Assembly: GCF_905475395.1 (NCBI RefSeq)
Contig: NC_058339.1
Coordinates: 37,705,172-37,769,171, forward strand
Source of the DNA: Chrysoperla carnea
Lineage: Eukaryota; Arthropoda; Insecta; Neuroptera; Chrysopidae
Reading direction: 5' to 3'
Length of the DNA stretch: 64,000 nucleotides
Positions 45,672-57,800 of the stretch are shown here, in pieces. The position numbers and the translations under genes are program-made. How positions within the stretch are numbered: position 1 is the stretch's first letter; each line of letters begins with the position of its first letter. The notes beneath the pieces are model-generated. The model saw only the letters and a program-made list of their open reading frames with translations, did not search any database and was not told the DNA's origin.

Positions 45672-47760
45672 TTTTTGTATATAATTATTTATTGTGTGTG
45701 TTATTTAAAATATATATTTATTTATTTCAAATTCTATACATTGTGTTTTTTTTTAAACAGTTTTAGTCCGCAGGACTATGTCAAATAAACGTACTGATTA
45801 CATCATCATTGAGATTTGAATATATGCCCTTTGTATGCTTACTGCCAGCATGTCACCATAAAAAAAATGTTTGGTAGCAGGAAGCAAGCTGCAAATTGGA
45901 AGATATGCAATTTCCGACTTTGTTTTTATTCTGTCAGAACGATAATCTAACAAAATACAAAGGAGTGGCCGTTGACCGACAACTGAAAAATTTCAATTTT
46001 CAGAGTTTTGGTTAACGAACACCTTGTTATATAGAAGGGCGGGGAAAATAATTTTTCTTTTGTTATTCGATTATCTTTCTGTAAGAAAAAAAAGAAACAA
46101 AACAAAAAAAGATCAAAACTGTCTAAAATAAACGGATATCTTTTTTTTTTGAAAATGAGGGGCACAATTGAAAATATTTTGAACCCCTAAAAAAAGAAAA
46201 CCGTGGTAGTAACGGGCCATTACCGATTTGTTTTTTATGAGACGCTGGCTTTTGGACTATTTGTATACATTGCCAATTGCTGGACATTGATAAGATATTT
46301 TTAACTGAATCGAAACAAGTTTTGCCTACAGCATTGTTCTCATGGTGTTCTCATACAAACTCTCAAAGTAGAGTGCATTGCGCAAACTGTAACTTTTTTA
46401 TTATTAAAAATTAAAATAGATACAACTTATATAACAAATCTGCTCTGTTTTTGCCTATACTATAAGATATAATGAATTTTTATTTCATACAAATCTCATA
46501 GTATTTCATACAAAAGTCATAGTTTTTGTATTATGAAACCAATTTTTATGTAAGGCAAAGGCTTTCAAACAAGTTATTTTTAATAACTTTTGTCATTTTA
46601 ACACATTATACCACATAACCTTTTGAGGACGGGACTACTAAAGCATTTTTTAAAATAATTCATAATTTTTTCCAAATCTTAGTTTGTTTTTAAATATGTA
46701 TAAAAATAATTTTTTTTATGATAATAATTTGATCAATTTAAGAGATTAACAAGATTAATGTTTGATAATTATGTAACAGTTCAATGCCATTAAAAGTAAC
46801 ACTCAAATATTTATTCTTATTATGACCAAAGTCATTTTAGCTGTGATACATGTTAGCTACGATTATATTGTTAAAGAAAGTTTAATGTATGTATATCAGA
46901 ATGACTGGGAACATGAAATTTACTTTTACCAGAGGTACTTTTTTTAAAGTTAAGGTTATTTTATTATAAACTTGTAAATTTTTAAAAACATAAACCAATA
47001 AAGGTACAGTTTTTATATTTCAGGTTATTCAACTTTATGGAATATTAAATGTAGGTATATCAAATAATATATTCATATTTTGGGGTGTTTTGAAATGTGA
47101 GTTGAGTCATATAAAAGATGGACTTCATTGATGAATTTATTTTTTTTTTTATATAAAGATCGTTATAAAAGGGGAAATTAAGGATGTTGTCTCGCTATGG
47201 GCATAGTGTCAGTAAATTTAAAATTTTTTAATTATTAAGGATATTATAATAAAATTACTATAAAAATTTGAAGTCGATGTGTTTGATCCCGGAAAAATCT
47301 CACAGAAAATTCCTGCTAATAATTGTAAAATCACCATTCTAAATCATCGGGGTATTTGTCTCTTCCAAAAAGTAACGAAGTCAGCTAATTTAAAAAAATC
47401 AGTAAATAATTTCCCATGGAAAGTACCTACTTAGTCAAAATGGAATACCTCAAATAATGTTTTCATCATCATGGCACAATTGTAGATACGCGTTATCTAG
47501 CTCAAAATAAGGAAAATGTCCGAAAAAAAACACATCCCTTGATTTTGAATTTGTAACGGTATTGTTCAACTCAAAGTATCCTCTATAATAAATAGCATAA
47601 TTGGAAGCCATGGTTACTTCTATGAAAACTTGAATCAATGAAATTAGATGGACAATTTACACCGAGCAAACAACATTTTCATCCAATGTATTCAAATATA
47701 AAAATTATTTGTGTTATGTATTACGATAATAAATTATTTAAATATATACTACGACTTTAG
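45672..47760. other. 3' flank and intergenic DNA
   Basis: AATAAA at about 45784-45789 is the first canonical polyadenylation signal after the 44-kb gene. The rest has no supported gene; a 72-codon minus-strand frame at 45947-46165 is A/T-run driven (poly-Phe/Lys) and not credible. Confidence 0.4.
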
Positions 47761-47764
47761 AAAA

Positions 47765-47845
47765 TGATTTCGATACCTGGAATCGAACCCGAACCTTCTG
47801 GGTGAACATCTAATCTAACCTCCTGATTAACAGCTCGCTTAAGAG
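47765..47845 (-). repeat. tRNA-like fragment (possible SINE head)
   Basis: On the minus strand GTTCGGGTTCGATTCCAGG resembles a T arm with a pol III B box, followed by GTATCGAAATC. Upstream TTAGATTAGATGTTC lacks a good A box and the cloverleaf cannot be closed. It is probably a SINE or tRNA relic rather than a gene. Confidence 0.4.
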
Positions 47846-47953
47846 AAAAATAAATCCTTCTGTATATCGATAAATATTTTGAAGCACGCTGTATATGATA
47901 TGCGTTCGACATTTTAAAAATTAAGTGTGATTTATTTTTTTTTACAGTTTTTT

Positions 47954-48464
47954 ATACCATGCATATATGTAATATGCGCAAGGTATACCAAGTTAAGTCC
48001 CAAGTTTGTAACGCTTAAAAATATTGATACTATGAATAAAATTTTGGTATAGGTGTACATAAAATCACCTAATTTGTCCATTTGCGGTTGTCTGTCTGTC
48101 TGTTGTCTATCTGTCGTCTGTCTATCCGTCTGTCATCACGATTACTCGAAAACGAAAAGCTGAATTTTTTATAACGTGCTTAGGTTGGTCATCTTGTAAA
48201 CCGTTAGAGATAGAACAAAAGTTTAAACGTAAAAATGTTTCATAGAAAAAAAATAAACAACGTTTGTTTGAAACATTTTTTCGTAAACATCACTGTTTAC
48301 CCGTGAGTGGGCAAATTATGCGCAAATTGTATAGTATGTATTATATGGGAATATCAGTTATATATGTGTGACATGTATGTATGTGTAATGTGACAGAGTA
48401 ATCAACACGGTCTATGCATGGTATTTAATCAATTAATTCAGTCAATTGTTTGTTTTCAATTGTT
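47954..48464 (-). repeat. Element R-M, copy D
   Basis: Full-length reverse copy, from ATACCATGCATATATG to CAATTGTTTGTTTTC. It carries a TGTC/TGTCTGTC microsatellite (48085-48135) and lacks about 70 bases present in other copies between the GTCCTGAG and ACCGTTAG landmarks (the segment with GACCCAATTGACC). It lies head to head with copy E, 187 bases away. Confidence 0.85.
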
Positions 48465-48651
48465 CTTTATTAACTGCGTTATTATCTCTAACCGTATTAA
48501 CTGCAATGCATAATTTATTTAAAAAAATAAAATATTACTTTCATTTTCATAAGTGATTTTTTACATAGTCATTCCACACACTATAGCAGCCAGCATTCAC
48601 TTAATATTAATAAAAAAAAAACCAGTTACTATTTATAAATTTATTATTAAA

Positions 48652-49280
48652 AACAAGTGAAAACAAACAATTGACTGAGTTAATTGTTGAAATACCATGC
48701 ATAGCCAGTGTTGATTTCTTTATCACATACACATACAAACATGTGACACATACATAACTGATAATCAAGTATAGCACATATTATGTAAATGACTTTATAG
48801 GTTTCTGCATTACCGACCGACATTTAGTGTATAGTTTGTACACATATTATAAAATTTCCGCCTAATTGGCGCCCTCACGGGTAAACAGTGATGTTTACGA
48901 AAAAATGTTTCAAACAAAAGTTGTTTAATTTTGATAAGGAACATTTTTTACATTTAAACTTTTGTTCTATCTCTAACGGTTTATAAGATGGGTCCTGCGG
49001 ACCCAAGACCCAATTGACCTATGATGCTCATTTACGAACTTGACCTCACTTTTTACGTCCTGAGTACGCTGTAAAAATTTCAGCTCGATATCTTTTTTCG
49101 TTTTTGAGTTATCGTGTCCACAGACGGACGGACGGACGGACGGACAACCGGAAATGGACTAATTAGGTGATTCTATGAACACCTATGACAAAATTTTTTT
49201 TCCTAGCATCATTATTTTTAAGCGTTACAAACTTGGGACTAAACTTAATATACTATGTATATTTCATATATACATGGTAT
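48652..49280 (+). repeat. Element R-M, copy E
   Basis: Forward copy from AACAAGTGAAAAC to CATGGTAT. It has an extra stretch of about 80 bases (48765-48850, TATTATGTAAATGACTTTAT and following) not present in other copies, and a perfect GACG run (GACGGACGGACGGACGGAC) at about 49124-49145. Confidence 0.85.
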
Positions 49281-49489
49281 AAAAAATTGTTTGATGCATA
49301 TTTAAATATAATTTATGAACATATGATTTAACGTATTATTGTATTTCAACGTATTTGTATTTTAAATTACATCAATTTATGTATATTAATTTCACTACAA
49401 AAGCGACCCACGCGCTATGCCATTCGAAAAATATTAGCAATTTATTTGAATAATATTAAATTAATAATTTAAAGAAACCCCCGACATAA
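49281..49489. other. Non-coding gap between repeats
   Basis: Nothing recognised. Confidence 0.4.
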
Positions 49490-50073
49490 AATCAGGTCTG
49501 ATCGATTCGTTTGTGTTATTGTGTTGCATTGTAGCTCCCAAATTGAGCTACAATTATCGAGAGTATCATTAGCTATGATTCAAAAAAATATACTCAGCCG
49601 TTTAGAGGATGGAACCTTAAACTTGCACTTGAAAGATATTTAGGAAGCTAAAAACACCATCACGATAAAATTACTTTACCAAAAAAAAAAAAAATCGATT
49701 GATCCGCTTAGCAGCCACGATGCCACAAAATCAGGTTTGAACTATTCGTTTGTGGTGTCGTAGCTCCTATACGGATGAACCGGATGACTTTTTTTTTGGA
49801 AGGTAATTTGTTTGAGAGAGTTCTTTGGGATATTTCAAGAAAATCTGCTCTTCCGTTAGAATATCATCACCTCTTTTCTAGCTGTTATCGGGAACGTAAC
49901 AATAAACTCCGACTTGAAACATAGGTAAGAACATTTTCAAAATCTAAAAATTGGATAGTCCATTCAGGAGCTACAATGCCACAGATATACACACAAATAC
50001 ACAGATACACAACTAAATAGATTCACCGACACGTTATGCGTATATGACCCCCGCTTTTTAGTCGGGGTTAAAA
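49490..50073 (-). repeat. Dispersed repeat R-C, reverse copy (diverged)
   Basis: Read on the minus strand it starts TTAACCCCGACTAAAAAGCG and has a CA-rich microsatellite (GTGTATCTGTGTATTTGTGT), then GGCATTGTAGCTCC. Two internal stretches (ATCAGGTCTGATCGATTCGT near 49491 and ATCAGGTTTGAACTATTCGT near 49720) are direct copies about 230 bases apart, so the element is internally duplicated or a nest of two copies. Confidence 0.6.
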
Positions 50074-50629
50074 AACACAATGCGTGTGGTACTATAAAAT
50101 CAAATTCAATTTGTAAAACATAAATGTTTTCATTATAAGCTATTATTTAACTGCAACATTATTCGTATGGTGTTCTTCAATTTCAAATTTGTAGTTAATT
50201 TTTTTCCCTTGTTCCATGCTCTGATAACACTTGTATAATAGGATTCGAAAATTCAGACTGAATTGAAACTTTGGTGGGAGCGCTGTGAAGACTTAGAAAA
50301 GGGAAAAGTTGATAATTAGTTTGCTTTAGTTCCAAAACATTTGAGCATAAAAAAAGTTTTAGACATAAAATAAATTAGAAAAAAATCAAAATTTGCAATT
50401 TTCAAGAAATTGATATTTATAAATAATCACTTATGTAAATGATGATAAATAATATTTCCCATCAAATATTCGAAGGCGATTGTTGATTTTTAAGAATGTA
50501 TTTTTAGGTGGAAATGACAAGATGGCTGTTTTTTCGACTTTCAATCAAACCTATGAAAACATTAAATTTTGGTGAAAATTGAACTGTTTTTCTTAAATGT
50601 TGTTAAAAAGCGTGAGTAAATTTCGATTT
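50074..50629. other. Non-coding AT-rich stretch
   Basis: Nothing recognised. Confidence 0.4.
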
Positions 50630-51107
50630 AACAAGTGAAAACAAACAATTGACTGAGTTAATTTTTGAAATACCATGTATAGACAGTGTTGATTACTTTA
50701 TCACATTACACATCCATACATGTCACACACATATAACTGATATACCCATATAATATATACTATATCATTTGCGCATAATTTGCGCTCTCACGGGTAAACA
50801 GTGATGTTTACGAAAAAATGTTTCAAACAAAAGTTGCTAACGGTTTACAAGACCCAATTGACCTATATTGGTCATTTACGAACTTGACCTCACTTTTTAC
50901 GACCTAAGCACACTATAAATATCAGCTTGATATCTCTTTTCGTTTTTGAGTAATCGTGATGACAGACGGACAGACGACACACGACAGACAGACAACTGGA
51001 AATGGACTAATTAGGTGATTTTATACCAAAATTTTGTTTAAAGCATCAATATTTTACAAACTTGGGATTTAACTTAGTATACCTGGGTTATATCATATTC
51101 ATGGTAT
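50630..51107 (+). repeat. Element R-M, copy F
   Basis: Forward copy with the usual ends. It has an internal deletion that joins AACAAAAGTTG directly to CTAACGGTTTACAAG and shortens the AAGATGGGTCC stretch, and a GACAGACGGACAGACGACA microsatellite near 50960-50985. Confidence 0.85.
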
Positions 51108-51848
51108 AGTAATGACAAAAATAACTGCCCAAAAAGGTATAACATTACTTTGGTTTAATAAAAGGTTAAACAATTTACTTATCAAATAAGAGAAATTTTT
51201 ACCATTAATAAATAATAATAATTTACTTCAATATAGTACCAAATTTGGAATACAAAAACCTTTAGACATTTAATATAAACTAACATCCACACTTTTATAA
51301 CATCTAAATTATTTTTTTATAAAACATATTTATTAAATTTTAATAGCCAGAAAAACAAAATATACTAGTCACGATTCTTTTAAAAATGTTTTATTTATCA
51401 ATCAATTAATTATTATGTTTATTTTATTTATAATATTTCCTAATTTTTCCCATCTCATTAAAAAAAAATTTGGTAAAAGTAAATTATCACAAAATTTTCT
51501 CATTAGTAAGCTTAATGATTCAAAGGAGCTACAACTAGAGATGAAAGTATTTCATATGAAAGTTTACTTCGTTAAATTTTAATTATTGTGATAGAAAATA
51601 TGACTAAATTAATTTAAATTTAAATAAACATATTTTTAATTATTAACATTTGAATTATTTTAATCTCATAGGAAAAATAAATATTAAGCCCCTTCATTTA
51701 GTAATATAATCAATGTATAATTTCTAATCTGTGTAAAATAATTTTCTTTAATCTTTATTATAAACAAGCAAACCTGACAAACTTATCCAAAGGCTTTAGT
51801 TACGTATTATAGTTCTAGTGATATCAGCTTCACTGGAAATTTATATTC
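51108..51848. other. Non-coding AT-rich stretch
   Basis: Nothing recognised. Confidence 0.4.
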
Positions 51849-52325
51849 AACAAGTGAAAACCAACAATTGACTGAGTTTATTGTTGAAATACCATGTATA
51901 GACAGTGTTGATTACTCTGTCACATTATACATACATACATGTCACACATATATAACTGATATTCCCATATAATACCTACCACACAATTTGCGCTCTCACT
52001 GGTAAATAGGTATGTTTACGAAAAAATGTTTCAACCAAAAGTTGTTTATTTGTTGATAAGGAACATTTTTTATATTTAAACTTTTGTTCTATCTCTAATG
52101 GTTAACAAGATGGGTCCTACGGACCCAAGACCCAATTGTCCTATGTTGCCTATTTACGAACTCGACTTCCTTTTTTACGTCCTAAGCACTTTATAATAAT
52201 TTCAGCTCGATATCTCTTTTCGTTTTTGAGTCATCGTGATGACAGACGATATACCAAAATTTTGTTCATAGTGTCTATATCATTAAGCGTTACAAACTTG
52301 GGACTAAACTTAGTATACATGGTAT
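51849..52325 (+). repeat. Element R-M, copy G
   Basis: Forward copy. The microsatellite has collapsed to GACAGACGA and about 60 bases that normally follow it (ACTAATTAGGTGATTTTAT region) are gone. A 63-codon frame inside it is not a gene. Confidence 0.85.
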
Positions 52326-52407
52326 AATGAAGTGTATCGTTATTCAATCGGAGAGCATTACACAGAATGTCTTTGAATAGAAAGTTTACGATTAATTTTT
52401 TCAAATA

Positions 52408-53171
52408 CAGTAGAATCTCGATAAGTTAAAGTCCAAGGGAAACAAAAAATATTTTAAGTTATAGAGGTTTTTAGTTATCAAGGGTCTATGTTATTGAATG
52501 CATCAGAAGGATGGGATGTTCTAAATTAGGGAATTCGGCATTTTTTTGTCTTTTACATTGAAGATTTCCTCCTGATTCTTGTTTCTTCAAGATTTCAGCT
52601 TCTTTTTTAATGATGAGAGACAATGTACTCTCATGTATTCCAAATTGAGCCGCAACTTCTTTCCTTTTCAATCCATTTTTCACTGCTTCTATAGCTTTTA
52701 ATTTATCAGCGTAGGTGAGGGTTGTTAGTTTTCTTTTTGTACTCATTTTAAGACAGTTTTATCACACAGTAAGTAAAGCGATGTTTCCAGAACAACAATC
52801 AAAAAACTTATGATGCAAGTAAGTCGTTGTCACAAAGCTAACCACCGCAAAGCTTTGAAGAATTTAGATAAAGCAAACAATAGGTAATGTTATTGTTTAC
52901 GTTAACAAGTAAAAACGTGCAAGCAATAAATATCGAAACCATTTGTTTTGACACTCTTTCAAAATGACTCATTCACAATTTTATGTTATAGAGGTTGTGG
53001 AAACATTTCTTTTAGTTACTGAGGGCCTAACAGAAATTATTTATTTAAGTTATAGAGGTTGCGTATTTTAAGCTATAGAGGTTTTGGGCTCTGATGGGAA
53101 GGGAACGTAGTATTTTTTGAAGTAACTAAGGTTTTTATGTTACCGAGGTTTAACTTATCGAGATTCTACTG
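52408..53171 (-). mobile_element. Non-autonomous pogo/Tigger-like element, 764 bp
   Basis: The ends are exact 23-bp inverted repeats (CAGTAGAATCTCGATAAGTT plus AAA), each bordered by TA (52406-52407 and 53172-53173). CAG ends and a TA target duplication fit the pogo/Tigger branch of Tc1/mariner. Inside both ends a short motif, TTATAGAGGTT and variants (TTACCGAGGTT, GCTATAGAGGTT), recurs at least five times, as in subterminal transposase sites. The element keeps only the first part of a transposase frame (52746-52486), so it is an internally deleted copy. Confidence 0.88.
52486..52746 (-). pseudogene. Pogo/CENP-B-type transposase N-terminus (truncated)
   Basis: 86 codons start at ATG 52746. 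The protein opens MSTKRKLTTLTYADKLKAIE and continues with NGLKRKEVAAQFGIHESTLS, a classic CENP-B N-terminal helix-turn-helix (psq-type) with the KxxVAxxFGIxxSTLxxI pattern. The second DNA-binding domain and the DDE catalytic core of a normal pogo transposase (several hundred residues) are absent, so it cannot catalyse transposition. The reading frame of the helix-turn-helix is intact, which fits a recent deletion derivative or, less likely, retention for DNA binding. Confidence 0.8.
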
Positions 53172-53173
53172 TA

Positions 53174-53735
53174 CCATTGAAAATCGTGCTTCTTCCAATC
53201 TGATATTCTTAAATAATAGAATTAAAATTTATATCATTTACAATATTTCTACAAATTATTTATTGTCAATATCACGACCTTGATGATGCTAACATCAACC
53301 TTGCAAAAATAAAGCAGTTAAAAAAATTATTAAAAAAAGTGCAAAAAAAAAAGATAAATAAAGACATCATTAAAAAAAACTAATAAATAATAAAACTTCT
53401 AAGTGAAAAAAATGTAATTATTGATCGGAATGTTTTAAAGGTATTTTAAATGTAATTAAATCTATTTCAATTTTTTTATATTTTAATATCTATAAGAAGT
53501 TAAAGATAAACCAATCACTTTTAATAATTAATTATTATATGCTTCATAAATTATTGAAGGTTTGTTTTAACTTTTTACGGTTTGTTAAAATATTAATCAA
53601 ACTTTCTTTTCAAAGTTGTTAACAATTATAAACAAAGTGTTTTCGTTAATGGATATAATTATGCATACATATAATTTATTAATAAGGGCTAAACTTATTA
53701 GTTTAAAGTTTGCAACGGGTCGAAATAAAATATAA
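53174..53735. other. Non-coding AT-rich stretch
   Basis: Nothing recognised. Confidence 0.4.
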
Positions 53736-53739
53736 TAAC

Positions 53740-54118
53740 AAGCGGTCAATCATGTCAAGACATGAATCTAAGAAGTTCGGGTTCGAGTCCTGGTTCCAGT
53801 GTATTTTTTTTAATTCTCTTTAATTAAGACTACCAGACAAGATATTTGTCAATTTAATTTATGCTGTATGTATCATATTAAAAACATCAATTATAATCGA
53901 GAGATCATGATGTAAATAAATATCGTATATACATGATTAAAGTAAACAATAACAAAAAGTAATAATAATAAATAAGTGAATAAACAAAGTAAAAATACAA
54001 ATTCAATGAGTTGAAAAATTGCACTCTGTGTCTAGAACTCGAATAGCCTAATTGGTAGGGCGCTTGACATGAATCCAATAAGTCCGGGTTCGAGTGTATT
54101 TTTTTCAATTCTCTTTAA
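53740..54118 (+). repeat. Two tRNA-like SINE fragments
   Basis: The first ends GTTCGGGTTCGAGTCCTGG, then a T run and AATTCTCTTTAATT (about 53740-53824). The second has an A-box-like TAGCCTAATTGGTAGGGCGC, then GACATGAATCC, GGGTTCGAG, a T run and AATTCTCTTTAATT (about 54040-54118). Both share GACATGAATC plus the B-box region and the same tail. They look like two copies of a tRNA-derived SINE; neither forms a full cloverleaf, so I do not call functional tRNAs. Confidence 0.5.
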
Positions 54119-55099
54119 TTCTTAATTCTATATATCTTCTTATAAACTTAATTTTTTTATAATTTGTAACATTAGCCGCATGTTAAATTTTAAAATATTT
54201 CTATTGTTTAATTTAAAAGCTCCCAATGTTAATAATTTTGAAAAGACTAGAATGGGATTACTTCGTTCCTGTGGTAATTTAATTTTGCAAATGGGTAGTT
54301 CAAAACTGCGGTTAATATCTGAGACACAGTTATGAAAGTCTTTGGTCGATATGACATCATCTGTTTGAAATGTGAAAATAAGTTAATTCGTGAGATTTTA
54401 ATTAAAAAATTTTTTATAAAGTAAAACAATCATATGAAATGTGTTGCTTCGCATATTTAATAAAAAAATAAATCGTTTACTCGTTTAACTTACATCACGG
54501 AGATATAATCGTAATATTTTTTAATTGATACTTACATCCAACATTTATATATTTTACATCCTAAAAGAATTATTTATTATCTCAGTTGGACAGTGAAAGG
54601 TCTTTCTTTACTTTTATAATAATAATAATGTCTGAGCTGTTTATGTATAAGTGTATATTGTAAACTTATTTATAACTTACACTTACACTCTTATGAACTA
54701 ATAAAACCACTTTCATCTTCGTAATTTTTGTGGTTTCCACAGATACAAAGATCAATATATTCTGGTTTGCATGTAAATATGGTGCATTTATAATATTAAA
54801 TATTGTTAATTTTATAAAATGAAATTTCAATTGCACAAAATAAGGAAGTAATGATAGATATACATCTTTGTTTTGTGTTTACAAATTCTCAGTAGCATAT
54901 GGTTAAAGGGGCTAAAACTGATACAATTTCTTTTTTAAGATTAAATTATCATACAGTGAAACTACTGAACTTATTGAAATGGAAAATTTTAATAAATTTA
55001 TTATTCGTTTCAGCAATGAATATATAAAATAGCCATTCTTAGGAAGTCCTCAATAGTAGCTCCGATTTTAATAATTTTTTTAAAATGTTTCTTTTTTTA
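54119..55099. other. Non-coding AT-rich stretch
   Basis: Nothing recognised. Confidence 0.4.
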
Positions 55100-55990
55100 T
55101 TAATCCCCAAACTAAAAAAAGGGGTGTTATAAGTTTGACCGCTATGTGTGTGTGTTTGTCTGTCTGTGGCATCGTAGTGCCAGAACGGATAAACCGATAT
55201 TAATTTTTTTGGTTTCATATGAAAGGTAATTTAACGGAGAATTGTTCTTAGCTTTGTGTTAAGTGCGAGCTTAGGTTTTCGTTCCCGAAAAAACTAAAAT
55301 ATTGGCGATGATATTGAAAATTGATTCAGTTTGGAAAAGGATTGACATATAATTTTAATATATAAATAATTACTATGGAAATGATTGGTCAAATAACTCT
55401 GATTCAATTTATTTCTAAAAGTGAAATGGTAAAATAATTAGATAATTCAAAACAATAATTCAAAAGAACAAAGTCAACTCAAATATTTCAATTTCAATTA
55501 AAATATTTCCAAAAATTTGTCCCAAAAAAATGATAGCTCTCTAAGTGTCCTTTTCATCTCATCTGATGTCCTTGACCAAAACTTTGATATTGATTAAAGA
55601 AGGAGTGTTATAAGTTTAAAGTGTTTATCTGTGCGTCTGTGTGTTTCTCAGTGGCATCTGCATCGTAGCTCCTAAACGGTCGAACTGACTTGGTTGAGAA
55701 CATTTTTAACCCCCGAACTAAAAAAATGCGTGTAATACTTTGACCGCTATGTGTGTGTGTCTGTCTTTCTATCTGTGGCATCGTAGCGCCCGAACGGATA
55801 CAAAGATTTTAATTTTTTGGTTTCTTTTGAAAAGTTCTTTAACGGAGAGTGATTTTAGCTATGTTTCAAGTGCGAGCTTAGGGTTCCGTGCCTAAAAAAA
55901 TGGCGACAATCTTCAAAATGCTTTAAGGAAAAAGGTAATTTAATGGAGAGTGTTCTTATATGTGTTTCAAGTGCAAGTTTGGGGCTCGCT
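55100..55990 (+). repeat. Dispersed repeat R-C, cluster of three forward pieces
   Basis: Pieces at about 55100-55310, 55595-55690 and 55707-55990. Landmarks are TAACCCCCGAACTAAAAAAA, GTTATAAGTTTGACCGC, TATGTGTGTGTGT, CTGTGGCATCGTAG, TTAACGGAGAGT and AAGTGCGAGCTTAGGGTTCC. The third piece has a second, partial copy of the inner part (GTAATTTAATGGAGAGTGTTC). The clustering suggests nested insertions or tandem duplication. Confidence 0.75.
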
Positions 55991-57680
55991 TCACTTTTAG
56001 CTTATAATCATCGACCTCAACAAATTCATTAGCTACCTTTGCCAATACTGTCAGAATTAGAACAAAAATTTTTAGTTTTTGATTAAAGCTTATATATCTA
56101 AATTTGGAAAATAAAAAAACATATTTTTTATTTAAAGCGGATCAAATTTGGTTAATCGAAATAAATTGATTTTGGTTGACTTTCAGAAAAAAGCCAGGCA
56201 CAAAATTGATTGATTTTTAATATAGGTACAATGATAATTCGCTGTAAGGCTTAGAATCAAAATTTGAAAATTATATTTATTAGTAAAAGGAAAAGTAGTT
56301 CTATATAGATTTTAATGAGATTCTTGCCGTATATCATCAACAACTGGTTTTTTAATTTTCACACAATGAAAAGATGAGTCGCGTAATTTAATCGCGGTAA
56401 AAGTTTTTGAAAAGACAAAGTTAGTACAACAAAATCAATTAAAATAAATTATTTCTCTTATGGTAAACAATATTTAAATATATGTTTGTTTGTTATGAAA
56501 AATTGTTGCGGTATAAATCTAAAAAATTATCTAAACTTGGTAATTCATACTTGGAGGCATTCATTTGTTATTCATTTAACTTTGAAAACAAATTTATACT
56601 TCATTTAAAAATATTTTATATCATTTAAATAATATACTCTTGAATGTGAAAAAAATGAGCCTATCTTTCTTCAATTCTTAATGAATTATGCGTTATCGTT
56701 TTATAACCTGTGTTCAAGGGAAAAGTTTAATTTCTTGGGCCATAGTGCGCTCATAATTTTGATCCCGTTTCTTCTATTTTTACCCTGTATATGAAATATA
56801 TCAGAGTATATTAACTACAATAGTCAATCAAAATTTTAGTATAAGTGTTATACTAAAATGAAGCTCGGTTTGGACTATTTTAAAAGTTAAAATTCCGAAA
56901 ATGATACCTTAAAGGTTTCCCTATTTGGAATTTTGATCAAGGTGGCTATATCGACCTGTACCCGAAATTTTAAGAATTTTAAGCATGCCATATCGAATGA
57001 TACATGTACAGGATCCTTTGTCCACAAATATTAATGTATATTTGGTAAGAGACTAGTTATGCATTAAAAATTAAACTACAGAAGGAATCACAGAAAGCTA
57101 TGCCGTCGGAGTGAACCTTGAAAAATATGAGTCCATAACCGGCAACATACGATAGGTATGCAAATAATAAGTAGAAGATACGAATTATATGATCAGTCAA
57201 TTTCTGTCTAAACGATTGGCTGTGGAAAATGATGAAGAAACCTACAAATCATCCACTCCTCTTTTAATATGTCTGATAATAATTTTTTTTTAAATAAGCT
57301 AATGGTGTCCGACTTTTTTGATTACAAGTGTGCTAATAAAAACACTCTTACTTAAGCTGTGTTTTAGAAGTAATGAGTTAGTAATAATGTCTTCTTATAA
57401 AAATAATATAATAATGAAAGTTTATAAAAAGAAAACCACACTCTAATTGTAATATATTGTTTATGGTTAATACGAATATAAAAAAAACTGACCAGGGCAT
57501 TTAACTTTTTATAAAAAAAAAAAAATGAAGCTAAGACGAAGATGGCCATTAAGACAGATCAATAATATTTCAATTAAATGAAGTATTTATTAAGTTTTTT
57601 GGCGATAGTAAGTATCAAGCTAATTGTGCGTAATTAATTGAATAATAAAAGCAAAAACTGTTTTGTTGGGATAGTATTAG
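55991..57680. other. Non-coding AT-rich stretch
   Basis: Nothing recognised; short open frames are A/T-run artefacts. Confidence 0.4.
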
Positions 57681-57689
57681 AGTAACAAA

Positions 57690-57800
57690 ACAAGCCGTGG
57701 CCGGGGTGGGTCTGGTTCGATCCATGAGGTCCACACGAATAACTTCTCAGTATAATAAAGAAGTACTTGGATGACCGAGCTTTGCTCTGAGACACAAATT
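57690..57800 (+). repeat. Possible SINE-like fragment
   Basis: A GC-rich patch, GCCGTGGCCGGGGTGGGTCT, leads into GGTTCGATCC (B-box-like). About 40 bases on comes GTACTTGGATGACCGAGCTT, a phrase that often follows insect repeats and forms a small hairpin (CCGAGCTTTGCTC). No second copy is in the window, so the boundaries are unknown. Confidence 0.35.

Noticed and set aside
53740-54118. Functional tRNA genes
   Set aside because: B-box-like sequence is present but no full cloverleaf can be drawn; the two share a tail, as SINE copies do.
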